The notes under the pieces are model-generated. The model saw only the letters and a program-made list of their open reading frames with translations, was not told the DNA's origin and ran no database searches. Both the position numbers and the translations under genes were made by a program. This document shows, one piece after another, positions 1-6,213 of a stretch of DNA of 8,703 bases (position 1 is its first letter; every line of letters starts with the position of its first letter). This DNA is from Treponema sp. (lineage in GTDB: Bacteria > Spirochaetota > Spirochaetia > Treponematales > Breznakiellaceae). Where the stretch lies: contig JAISRD010000109.1 of assembly GCA_031273835.1 (NCBI GenBank), positions 1-8,703 on the forward strand. The letters run 5' to 3'.

Positions 1-116
1 CGTTGCCGTGCCAGCTCGTGGAATACTTTCCCAAGGTATTTTGCCACTCCGCCATATAATTTCTTCTGCCGACATTTCGGTATCCATACTATATGGTACT
101 TGACCCAGGTTCCGAA
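1..116 (-). pseudogene. IS200/IS605-type transposase (TnpA) N-terminal fragment, cut by window edge
   Basis: Read on the minus strand with codons in the frame of positions 105-107, the sequence gives W-V-K-Y-H-I-V-W-I-P-K-C-R-Q-K followed by KLYGGVAKYLGKVFHELARQ. This is the conserved N-terminal block of the IS200-type Y1 (HUH) transposase TnpA, a single-strand DNA transposase. The HUH motif and catalytic tyrosine would lie beyond the left edge and cannot be judged. The residues before the block do not look like a normal TnpA N-terminus. The frame stays open upstream to about position 200 but offers no ATG, so the 5' end looks truncated or recombined. I therefore call it a probable remnant, though an intact copy with an unusual start is not excluded. 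Its coding strand is antisense to the promoter-like sequence that appears to drive the downstream operon. Confidence 0.72.
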
Positions 117-128
117 GCACTCTAGAAT
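100..128 (+). promoter_or_regulatory. Sigma70-like promoter for the membrane protein/ATPase/FapA/lgt operon
   Basis: A -35-like TTGACC (100-105) and a -10-like TAGAAT (123-128) are separated by exactly 17 bp. The -10 ends 6 nt before the ATG at 135, so the expected start of transcription falls on or next to the A of that ATG. No Shine-Dalgarno sequence lies between them, which suggests a leaderless transcript. The -35 lies within the transposase-like coding segment on the opposite strand, so the promoter would derive at least partly from the insertion element. This is inferred from hexamer matches alone. Confidence 0.5.
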
Positions 129-134
129 TCGTCT

Positions 135-644
135 ATGAAAGAGTACCGCGCCGTACGAACAATTATCTTTATCTACGACTGTTCCCGCCTTCTGTTCTTA
201 CTCAGCCTGATTTCCGCTTTCCTTTTCGTTAATCCCGCGGGTCCGGCGGGAATGTTCCGGGGTTCTCCGGGTATTATGGGCCTCAGTTTTCCCTTCTTGG
301 TCTATGCCGCCCCCAATGCCCTTTTCCCCCTGATGTCCTTCTTTTTGATGGTCCGTTTTGAACTATCTAAAGCCTATATCCCCCTCTACATAACCGGAAA
401 GCTCATTGTCCTGTCCGCCGCTGCGGTGTGGTTCTTTTTTGTCCTTACCAGGACAAAAGAGCTGCCCCGGACGGCGCTGCCGGTATTTATGATGGGCGCG
501 GCGGATCTCGGTTCCGTCCTGGGTATGTCCTTGCTTGGGGAAGCCGGCCTGCGGCAAAACGCCGGGGCTTTACGGGCCGAAGACGTGGGGGAGGGACCTT
601 TGGACAGAGCCTCCGGCACGGTCGGACAGGCGGGGGGTGAATAA
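135..644 (+). CDS. Four-helix integral membrane protein of unknown function
   Basis: This encodes 169 residues that I cannot assign to a named family. Four hydrophobic segments are visible at about residues 8-33, 47-73, 81-104 and 113-134. They are followed by a Gly/Ala-rich, probably disordered tail (135-169) with several acidic residues, so the protein should sit in the cytoplasmic membrane. The ATG has no Shine-Dalgarno sequence; a promoter-like TTGACC/TAGAAT pair ends 6 nt before it, suggesting leaderless translation. The alternative is that the original start was lost when the adjacent insertion element arrived. The stop overlaps the ATPase start by one base (TAATG), so it is the first gene of the operon, and its position suggests it could anchor or assist the ATPase/FapA pair (inference). 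The tail may be coding mainly because it carries the ribosome-binding site of the next gene. Confidence 0.75.
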   Translation: MKEYRAVRTIIFIYDCSRLLFLLSLISAFLFVNPAGPAGMFRGSPGIMGLSFPFLVYAAPNALFPLMSFFLMVRFELSKAYIPLYITGKLIVLSAAAVWFFFVLTRTKELPRTALPVFMMGAADLGSVLGMSLLGEAGLRQNAGALRAEDVGEGPLDRASGTVGQAGGE

Positions 645-1792
645 TGCGGATACTTCCGATTGCCAGCGGTAAGGGCGGGGTGGGAAAATCCCTGGTGGCG
701 GCGAATTTGGCTGTCGCCTTTGCCCAAGCGGGCCGGCGGGTGGTACTGGCCGACCTGGACCTGGGGGCGTCGAATCTTCACATAGCCCTGGGTTTCCAGT
801 CCCCCACGGCGAAGGGTATAGGGAGTTTCCTCAACAATACCAAATCGGATTTTTCCCAGGTACTGAACAGGACCGACATACGGGGCCTCCGCTTTATACC
901 GGGGGATCAGGAGATGCCCGGTATGGCGAACCTTAAGAGCTTTCAGCGCAATGCCCTGGTCAGGCGCTTTCAGTCCCTTTCGGCGGATACGGATATACTG
1001 ATCCTCGATCTGGGAGCGGGAACCCATCAGTCCATATTGGACTTCTTCCTCCTTTCCGGCCAGGGCATAGTGGTCAGTTCCCCGGCGGTTACGGCGGTGC
1101 TGAACGCCTATGTGTTCTTAAAGAATACCGTATTCCGCCTGATGTACACGCTGTTCAAAAAGGGGACCGAGGCGTACAATTACCTTGAACGGGTCCGCAG
1201 GGATAGTACGGCAAATCAGCATTTGTACATCCCCCAGATGCTCAGGGAAATTGCCCTTATCGATCCCGAATCGTACCGGAACTATATGACGGCGACAAAA
1301 CATTTCCACCCCAGGCTTATTATGAATATGATCGATGATCCAAAGGACGCCGATACCGCCATGAAGATACGCCGTTCCTGCGAAGAGTACCTGGACATCA
1401 AGGTGGAACACCTGGGGGTAATGTACCGCGATACCGTTCAGGAAACGGCCCTTTCTTCCCGGCTTCCGGTGGTGCTCTATAAACCCCAGGCGGTAATTTC
1501 CCAGGCCCTGTACCGCATTGCGGATAAGATACTTGATTCCGGCGAAGAAGATTTTACCCTTACCGATCAGGACGTGGACGACAGCTTCCAGGAAGCGAGC
1601 ATTGAGGCGGAGATCGACTTTGAGAACAAAATGGAATACGTGGAAGAACTGCTTCATTCCGGCGCGCTGACCCAGGGAGATCTGCTTGAAACGATCAAGT
1701 CCCAGCAGTTTGAACTAAGCAAGCTGAAAAAAGAAAATAACTTCCTAAAACACAAGCTGACCCAGGCGGTTTCTAAAGGGTTTAAGATTTAG
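644..1792 (+). CDS. FlhG/MinD-like ParA-superfamily ATPase with C-terminal helical extension
   Basis: This 382-residue cytosolic P-loop ATPase belongs to the MinD/ParA/FlhG group, whose members cycle between membrane-bound or partner-bound ATP dimers and free monomers to place cell-surface machines or chromosomes. The deviant Walker A motif GKGGVGKS is at residues 9-16, with signature Lys10 and catalytic Lys15. The A' motif LADLDLGASN is at 35-44 and the Walker B segment DILILDLGAGTH at 117-128. The LGAG form resembles FlhG-type proteins more than classic MinD. A long helical insertion (about 160-222) follows. Residues 300-382 form an acidic linker and then a Lys/Glu/Leu-rich helix (about 350-372) likely to be a coiled coil; a MinD-type membrane-targeting amphipathic helix is not obvious. 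The start overlaps the upstream stop (TAATG), with a GGGGGTG ribosome-binding site inside the previous gene. The next gene, FapA-like, begins 8 nt downstream. The family is certain; the cellular target is not. Confidence 0.9.
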   Translation: MRILPIASGKGGVGKSLVAANLAVAFAQAGRRVVLADLDLGASNLHIALGFQSPTAKGIGSFLNNTKSDFSQVLNRTDIRGLRFIPGDQEMPGMANLKSFQRNALVRRFQSLSADTDILILDLGAGTHQSILDFFLLSGQGIVVSSPAVTAVLNAYVFLKNTVFRLMYTLFKKGTEAYNYLERVRRDSTANQHLYIPQMLREIALIDPESYRNYMTATKHFHPRLIMNMIDDPKDADTAMKIRRSCEEYLDIKVEHLGVMYRDTVQETALSSRLPVVLYKPQAVISQALYRIADKILDSGEEDFTLTDQDVDDSFQEASIEAEIDFENKMEYVEELLHSGALTQGDLLETIKSQQFELSKLKKENNFLKHKLTQAVSKGFKI

Positions 1793-1800
1793 GGGAAATT

Positions 1801-4707
1801 ATGGCGATCATCGCAACAGGAAACGCAGCGATTGTCATAAACGAGGAAGAAACCGAAGCCAAACTGGTCTTTACCCCCGGCGCGGAGGGTTTAGGCTGGG
1901 ATGTGGACGCGGTGATTAAACTCGCCAGGGAACAAAACCTGTCTCCCCTGCCCGATCCCTCCGTTCTGGAAAAATTTATACAGAAAGCCGCCCGGGCAAA
2001 GGCCCCCATGGAAACGGTCATTGCGGAGGGGGATGCTCCGGAGCCCGCCGGGGCGGAAAGGATAAACTGGGAAACCCTGGCCATACCCGGAGATATTGCG
2101 GACTTCCGGGAAGAGACCCTGGCAAAAGCCCGGGGGCCCGAACTTTTCCGCATCCGCACCGAAAAGGTAAAGCGGGATACCCTGGTCAAAAAACCGGGAA
2201 AATTCCCCTTCATGCCCGCCAGGGAAGAAATCGTTACCCTCTGGGATAAAAAGGAAATCAGGGAAGAAGTAACCGTAGATCCCGCGTATCAGGACCTGCG
2301 TTATGCCGGGAGGAACCGCAGGCTGGGAAGCGCCGTTCCCCCTAAACCGGGTAAGCCGGGAAAAAACGTATTCGGCAGGCCCATAGTCCCGCCCATCCTT
2401 GAGGACCCGAATTTTTATCTGGGCAGGGGGATACGGCGGGAAAAGGCCGAACTGCGTTCGGAGTACCCGGGTTTTATACGCATAGGGCCGAATTGGGCCG
2501 ACATCGTCCCCCTGGCAAAACCGGAATGGGAGATCGCCGCCGGTTCCGACGGGATCACGCTCTTCCTGCAGTTCTTCCCCGGGGACCCCCGTTTTCCAAT
2601 CCCTAAGGGCGAGGACATTATCGGAGAAGCAAAGAACCTGGGAGCCGACGGAGAAGCGCTGATAGGGGCCGGTGAAATTGACAGGGCCATCGCGGATTCA
2701 ATAAAAAAGCGCAGGGGGTTTTCCGGTTTTTCCCTTTTTACCGTACAGGAAGCCATGGCCAGGGTGGATGTCTCCGGGGATGCCCTCAAGGCGGAACTGT
2801 ACCTCCGCAAGGGCGTCGCCGGCGCACGGCCCCTGGAAATGAAAGCCGTCTCCCAGGCTGTCAGGGACTCCAAGGTTCAGGGCTTTAACGCGGAAAACTT
2901 AAGGACGGCAATCCGTGCCTTTATGGAGGGAAAGACCGCCGCCATGGTTTATACCCTGGCGGAAGGAAAGGCCGCCGTCAGGGGGACGGACAAGGAAGTA
3001 CAGCTTATTGCCCGGCCCCTGGAAGAGGAGCGTAAAACCCTTCTGCTAAACCGGCTTAAGGAAATGAAGCTTGGGGACGGTATTTCCCGGGGTTTCCCCG
3101 CCGGTTTTCCCATCGGTTTTCCTGTCAATGAGGCGGAACAGCTCTGCGTCGTTGAAAGGGGGATGAAACTTGCCCAGGTTACCCAGCCCCCGAAGGGCGA
3201 AGCGGGACATGACGTTTACGGCCGCCCTATACCGGGACTCCCCGGCAACGACCCGGAACTAAAGCTCTTTCGGGGCCTCCGTCTGCAGGATTCCGCTATT
3301 ATAGCGGACCAGAGCGGGCTCTTACTGGTAAAGGGGAGCGGCAAGGTTTTCTGGGGCGCCGTCGTCGATTACCGGGACGCCGGGGTAAAGGCGCTTATTT
3401 CGGAGAACGCCATGGAAGCCTCGGCGGAGATACTCCGGGGCCTGGGACCGGGCCTGCCCCTTACCAGGGAACTGGTACTGCGGGCTCTGGCCGAAGCGGG
3501 GGTTGTAAAGGGAATCGACGACGAGGCGGTGGATACCGCGTGCAAATTAGCGGACCTCAAGGGCAGGACAACCCAGGTACTTGCCCGTGGGGAGCCGCCC
3601 CTTGCCGCGGGGGGCATGGCGGTAAAGTGGCTGCTCCCCGTTAAACCCGGAACCGGGTACCCTGTTTCCCAGGGCGCCGCCCTGGCTGAATTAAGCGAGG
3701 CAAAGGAAAGCAGGGAGGGCTTCGACGTAAGCGGCAGAGTCCTGTCCGCCGAAGAGGGGAAAGCCCTTAGCTGGGATAAATCAATACTGGTTAAAGAAAG
3801 CGGAGGGGGCAAAAAACTGTTTGCCGGCCTGGGGGGAGAACTCCTTTTCGACGGTTCATCCCTTTCAATCAACAGCCTCAAGGGGATCAAGGGCGATGTG
3901 GGGGAAGCCACGGGGAACATCAGGTTTTCCGGGGAAGTACGGATCACCGGAAAGGTTCAAAGGGGATTCAGCGTAATCGGGGGAAGGGACGTAACGGTCG
4001 GGGGCAGCGCCGAGGCCGCCCTGATCTCCTCGGGGGGCAGGGCGCTGATCCTCCAGGGCGTCAACGGCGGGGGAAAGGGAATTATCCGGGGACGTACCAT
4101 TGAAACGGCCTTTGCGGAAAGGGCGACCCTCCTTGCCGCGGAGGACGTTAAAGTGATAAAGCGCTGTATTTCCTGCAACATCAAAACCAACGGCAGGCTG
4201 CTCTTAACCGGCGAAAAAGGGATGTTGAGCGGCGGAAGCTGCAAGGCCCGGCGGGGCGTACAGGCCGCCCAGTTAGGCGCGGAAGAGAGGATACGCACGG
4301 AAATCTCCTTTGGACAGGATTACCTTATCAAGGATCAAATAGAGGCGGCGGAACGGGACCTGGAAAAGGCCAGGGCCGCCCTTGCGGAAATCGAAAGGAC
4401 CCAGGCTTCTCTTGGAAGCCCGGGCTCCAACGGAAACCCGCTTCCGGCGCCGGAAACAAAGCTCGCGGCGCTCAGGACGGAAAAACTGCGCTGCCTCAAG
4501 CTGATCGAGCAGATCAGCCTCAGGATCTTTACCCTCAGGGAAAAATTTGAGGAACACCACGATTCGGAGATCCGCATCAACGGGGCCGTGTATCCGGGGG
4601 TGGTCATGGAAAGCCACGATCGGTATTATGAAATTACCGAAAAAAGACAGGGTGCGGTGTTTTACTTTAACCGTGAAACAGGACGCATTATGGAGGGGAA
4701 CGCCTAA
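1801..4707 (+). CDS. Large FapA/DUF342-family protein with three tandem N-terminal units
   Basis: This 968-residue protein is of the FapA (flagellar assembly protein A, DUF342) family; in Vibrio, FapA has been linked to polar flagellar assembly. It is much longer than I would expect for the family (roughly 450-700 residues). An N-terminal FapA-like module (about 1-95, ending in an AEGDAPEPAG segment) is followed by a G-x-N-V-F-G-R-P turn near residue 190. A second module (about 320-405, with AEGKAAVRG) leads to a DVYGRP turn near 473. A third module (about 522-625, with ARGEPPLAAGG) leads to a DVSGR turn near 642. The C-terminal part has the glycine-rich repeats expected of the DUF342 beta-helix (about 690-840, including GDVGEATGNIRFSGEV). 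Two coiled-coil stretches (about 845-872 and 884-920) follow, then a short beta-rich tail. There is no signal peptide or membrane helix, so it should be cytoplasmic. An AGGGG ribosome-binding site precedes the ATG, and the stop overlaps lgt (TAATG). Partnership with the upstream ATPase is an inference from the operon. Confidence 0.9.
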   Translation: MAIIATGNAAIVINEEETEAKLVFTPGAEGLGWDVDAVIKLAREQNLSPLPDPSVLEKFIQKAARAKAPMETVIAEGDAPEPAGAERINWETLAIPGDIADFREETLAKARGPELFRIRTEKVKRDTLVKKPGKFPFMPAREEIVTLWDKKEIREEVTVDPAYQDLRYAGRNRRLGSAVPPKPGKPGKNVFGRPIVPPILEDPNFYLGRGIRREKAELRSEYPGFIRIGPNWADIVPLAKPEWEIAAGSDGITLFLQFFPGDPRFPIPKGEDIIGEAKNLGADGEALIGAGEIDRAIADSIKKRRGFSGFSLFTVQEAMARVDVSGDALKAELYLRKGVAGARPLEMKAVSQAVRDSKVQGFNAENLRTAIRAFMEGKTAAMVYTLAEGKAAVRGTDKEVQLIARPLEEERKTLLLNRLKEMKLGDGISRGFPAGFPIGFPVNEAEQLCVVERGMKLAQVTQPPKGEAGHDVYGRPIPGLPGNDPELKLFRGLRLQDSAIIADQSGLLLVKGSGKVFWGAVVDYRDAGVKALISENAMEASAEILRGLGPGLPLTRELVLRALAEAGVVKGIDDEAVDTACKLADLKGRTTQVLARGEPPLAAGGMAVKWLLPVKPGTGYPVSQGAALAELSEAKESREGFDVSGRVLSAEEGKALSWDKSILVKESGGGKKLFAGLGGELLFDGSSLSINSLKGIKGDVGEATGNIRFSGEVRITGKVQRGFSVIGGRDVTVGGSAEAALISSGGRALILQGVNGGGKGIIRGRTIETAFAERATLLAAEDVKVIKRCISCNIKTNGRLLLTGEKGMLSGGSCKARRGVQAAQLGAEERIRTEISFGQDYLIKDQIEAAERDLEKARAALAEIERTQASLGSPGSNGNPLPAPETKLAALRTEKLRCLKLIEQISLRIFTLREKFEEHHDSEIRINGAVYPGVVMESHDRYYEITEKRQGAVFYFNRETGRIMEGNA
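3091..3126 (+). repeat. Three tandem 12-bp units encoding Gly-Phe-Pro-(Ala/Ile/Val)
   Basis: Within the FapA-like gene, three consecutive 12-base units (3091-3102, 3103-3114, 3115-3126) share the start GGTTT(T/C)CC and encode GFPA, GFPI and GFPV at residues 431-442. They lie in the linker between the second N-terminal module and its DVYGRP turn. The unit length is a multiple of three, so copy-number changes would keep the frame. It looks like a small slippage-generated expansion of a flexible loop. Confidence 0.7.
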
Positions 4708-4709
4708 TG
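4692..4709 (+). promoter_or_regulatory. Ribosome-binding site and TAATG overlap coupling fapA-like gene to lgt
   Basis: GGAGGGG at 4692-4698 lies inside the last codons of the FapA-like gene and supports the lgt ATG at 4707. The TAA stop and the ATG share one base, so ribosomes ending on the FapA-like message can re-initiate on lgt. The same TAATG arrangement joins the first two genes of the operon at 642-646. Confidence 0.8.
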
Positions 4710-5735
4710 CCGCTTTTTGTAGATTTTCCGTCATGGCTGAAACCACAGATTGTTCCCTTTCTTCCAATCCGCTGGTACGGTCTTATGTATATCGTGGCCT
4801 TCGGCATCGCCTGGCTGGTCTACCGTAAACAGGTTGCGGAACGGCGCTTTCCCATAACGGAAAACCAGCTTTCGGGGCTTTTTTTCTGGGGCATCCTGGC
4901 CCTGGTGGCGGGGGCCCGGATCTTTGCCGCCCTGGTATACGAAACCAGCAGCATCTACCGTGAAAAACCCTACCTTATCTTCTGGCCCTTCAGGAACGGC
5001 GCCTTTACCGGCCTTCTGGGAATGAGCTACCACGGCGGCGTTATCGGAGGCCTCCTGGCAATCGTCATTTATTCCGTGGTACACGATCTTGATATACGGG
5101 AAACCGGGGACATGTTTGCCGCTTCCATACCCTTGGGCTATACGGCGGGACGGCTGGGTAACTTTATCAACGGAGAACTATACGGTCGGGTTACGTCCTC
5201 CCCCCTGGGGATGATCTTTCCCGCGGCGGAATCCTTCTCCCCCAATGAAAGCTGGGTCAGGGAAATCGCCGGAAAATGCGGCATAGCCCTTTCCGGGGGT
5301 CCCGTCAACCTGCCCCGCCACCCCTCGCAGCTCTACGAAGCCCTCTTTGAGGGAATAGTGCTCTGGGCGCTTATCTGGCTCTTGCGGAACAAAAAACCCT
5401 TTAAGGGTTTCCTCGTGGGGCTTTACCTAATAGGATACGGATTGTTCCGCTTCGTCATTGAGTATTTCCGTGAGCCCGACGCGGACCTGGGCTACCGCAT
5501 TGAATTGGTCAGAACCGGAGCGCCCCCGGCGCTCTTTGCGTCCCCCTGGAATTTCTCCACCGGCCAGGTTCTCTGCTTTGCCATGATCCTCGCGGGAGTT
5601 CTATGGCTGCTCTTTATGCAGCGCCTGCCCGGCAGGGAGCCGGTACGGGTTTACGGCGAGGAAAAGAGCGAAGACGAAAAAAAGGCGGAGGAGCAGAAAA
5701 ACAGGCGGAAACTGCGGAAAAAACTACGGGCTTAA
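4707..5735 (+). CDS. lgt: Prolipoprotein diacylglyceryl transferase (Lgt)
   Basis: Lgt moves the diacylglyceryl group of phosphatidylglycerol onto the lipobox cysteine of prolipoproteins in the cytoplasmic membrane, the first step of lipoprotein maturation. At 342 residues it is longer than the usual 260-300. Family marks are all visible: the early R-W-Y-G-L-M-Y segment (22-28), Y-H-G-G (108-111, essential-histidine region), the signature G-R-L-G-N-F-I-N-G-E-L-Y-G-R (148-161) holding the conserved Arg and Asn, H-P-S-Q-L-Y-E (205-211), and F-R-F-V-I-E-Y-F-R-E-P-D (247-258) with the conserved Arg and Glu. About seven membrane helices fit the hydrophobic pattern. The extra length is a strongly charged Lys/Glu/Arg C-terminal tail (about 310-342), probably cytoplasmic, plus extra residues around 170-205. 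It is the last gene of the operon and ends 30 bp from the convergent receiver gene. Function is secure; why it shares an operon with the ATPase/FapA pair is not known. Confidence 0.96.
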   Translation: MPLFVDFPSWLKPQIVPFLPIRWYGLMYIVAFGIAWLVYRKQVAERRFPITENQLSGLFFWGILALVAGARIFAALVYETSSIYREKPYLIFWPFRNGAFTGLLGMSYHGGVIGGLLAIVIYSVVHDLDIRETGDMFAASIPLGYTAGRLGNFINGELYGRVTSSPLGMIFPAAESFSPNESWVREIAGKCGIALSGGPVNLPRHPSQLYEALFEGIVLWALIWLLRNKKPFKGFLVGLYLIGYGLFRFVIEYFREPDADLGYRIELVRTGAPPALFASPWNFSTGQVLCFAMILAGVLWLLFMQRLPGREPVRVYGEEKSEDEKKAEEQKNRRKLRKKLRA

Positions 5736-5756
5736 CGGCTTTTTCACCGCCTTAAG
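5731..5756. terminator. Weak bidirectional hairpin between lgt and the receiver gene
   Basis: CTTAACGGC (5731-5739) can pair with GCCTTAAG (5749-5756), giving GGC/GCC and CTTAA/TTAAG with one bulged base and a 9-nt loop. It overlaps the lgt stop codon and occupies most of the 30-bp convergent gap. In the lgt direction no T-run follows. In the minus direction a TTTTTT tract follows about 8 nt beyond the stem, within the lgt 3' end, which fits a terminator for the receiver gene better. Stem stability is modest. Confidence 0.35.
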
Positions 5757-5765
5757 AGAAGACCC

Positions 5766-6149
5766 TTACGAGTCCTCTGTTTCCAAAACGGCTTTTACCC
5801 GCTTGATCAGGGCTTCGGGAATATAGGGTTTTACGATGTAACCCTCGGCGCCGAATTCCACCGCCTGATCGATAAACTGGGGATTGGCGTGGGAAGTAAC
5901 AAAAATAACCGGTATATCGCTGTATTCAGGGTTCTGCCGCAGCAGCCTGGTAAATTCAAACCCGGTCATTTCGGGCATTTCAATATCCAGAAGTATCAGT
6001 TCCGGCTTAAAGTGGCTGAGCATGTCCAGGGCTATGGCGGCCGACTTGGCAAGCCGTACATCGTATTCCTGCTGTAATATGGTCCTCACCGTGGTAAGAC
6101 CCACTGCCATATCATCCACCGCAAGTATAATTTTCTTCGAATCAGCCAT
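5766..6149 (-). CDS. Single-domain CheY-like response regulator receiver
   Basis: This 127-residue protein is a complete receiver domain with no output domain. The acidic pair Asp12-Asp13, the phospho-acceptor Asp55 (in LILLDIEMPE), switch Thr85 (IFVTS) and Lys107 (IVKPY) are all in their expected places. It should be phosphorylated by a histidine kinase and act through protein contacts, as CheY-type or phosphorelay proteins do; the partner is not encoded here. I chose the ATG at 6149 because MADSKKIILAVDD is a normal receiver N-terminus; the in-frame TTG at 6185 would add 12 residues and coincides with a -35-like element. There is no Shine-Dalgarno sequence, and a perfect TATAAT lies 7 nt before the ATG, suggesting leaderless expression. 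It converges on lgt and diverges from thrC with 64 bp between the two starts. The downstream pathway (motility, development or metabolism) cannot be told. Confidence 0.93.
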   Translation of the reverse strand: MADSKKIILAVDDMAVGLTTVRTILQQEYDVRLAKSAAIALDMLSHFKPELILLDIEMPEMTGFEFTRLLRQNPEYSDIPVIFVTSHANPQFIDQAVEFGAEGYIVKPYIPEALIKRVKAVLETEDS

Positions 6150-6156
6150 ACCAAAG

Positions 6157-6185
6157 ATTATACCACCACCGGGAAGGCTATACAA
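6157..6185 (-). promoter_or_regulatory. Promoter of the receiver gene, adjacent to its start codon
   Basis: On the minus strand TTGTAT (6185-6180) and a perfect TATAAT (6162-6157) are spaced by 17 bp. The TATAAT ends 7 nt before the ATG at 6149, so transcription should begin at or next to the start codon. The -35 overlaps the -35-like hexamer of the divergent thrC promoter. Confidence 0.6.
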
Positions 6186-6207
6186 GGATAATCAATTATT
6201 TTATCCT
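6179..6207 (+). promoter_or_regulatory. Candidate thrC promoter overlapping the receiver promoter
   Basis: TATACA (6179-6184, four of six consensus bases) and TATCCT (6202-6207, four of six) are spaced by 17 bp. The -10-like hexamer ends 6 nt before the thrC ATG. Its -35 lies over the -35 of the divergent receiver promoter, so the two could not easily be occupied at once. The matches are imperfect; support comes mainly from the spacing and from the same arrangement at two other genes here. Confidence 0.4.
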
Positions 6208-6209
6208 TG
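6183..6209. repeat. Perfect 9-bp inverted repeat in the receiver/thrC intergenic region
   Basis: CAAGGATAA (6183-6191) and TTATCCTTG (6201-6209) are exact inverted copies around a 9-base AT-rich centre. Arm centres are 18 bp apart, close to two helical turns, which suits a dimeric regulator. The right arm covers the putative thrC -10 (6202-6207), and the left arm touches both -35-like hexamers. If the thrC mRNA starts at about 6213 the repeat would not be transcribed into it, so an operator is more likely than an RNA hairpin. The ligand and regulator are unknown. Confidence 0.6.
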
Positions 6210-6213
6210 CGGT

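Noticed and set aside
386..1027. Long minus-strand reading frame opposite the membrane protein and ATPase genes
   Set aside because: It lies antisense to confidently identified genes, has no recognisable domain, and long shadow frames are expected in GC-rich DNA. The same applies to other antisense frames, such as 1118-1657, 3369-3947 and 6724-7455.
4547..4828. Plus-strand frame spanning the FapA-like/lgt junction
   Set aside because: It overlaps the ends of two well-supported genes in another frame, has no ribosome-binding site and no recognisable domain.
6150..6185. TTG start at 6185 for the receiver gene
   Set aside because: It adds 12 residues that receivers lack, has no ribosome-binding site, and lies on the likely -35 element; the ATG at 6149 gives a normal receiver N-terminus.
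5884..6213. Longer thrC reading frame starting at 5884
   Set aside because: The extra 110 codons are antisense to the well-supported receiver gene and have no similarity to ThrC; the family N-terminus begins at the ATG at 6214.
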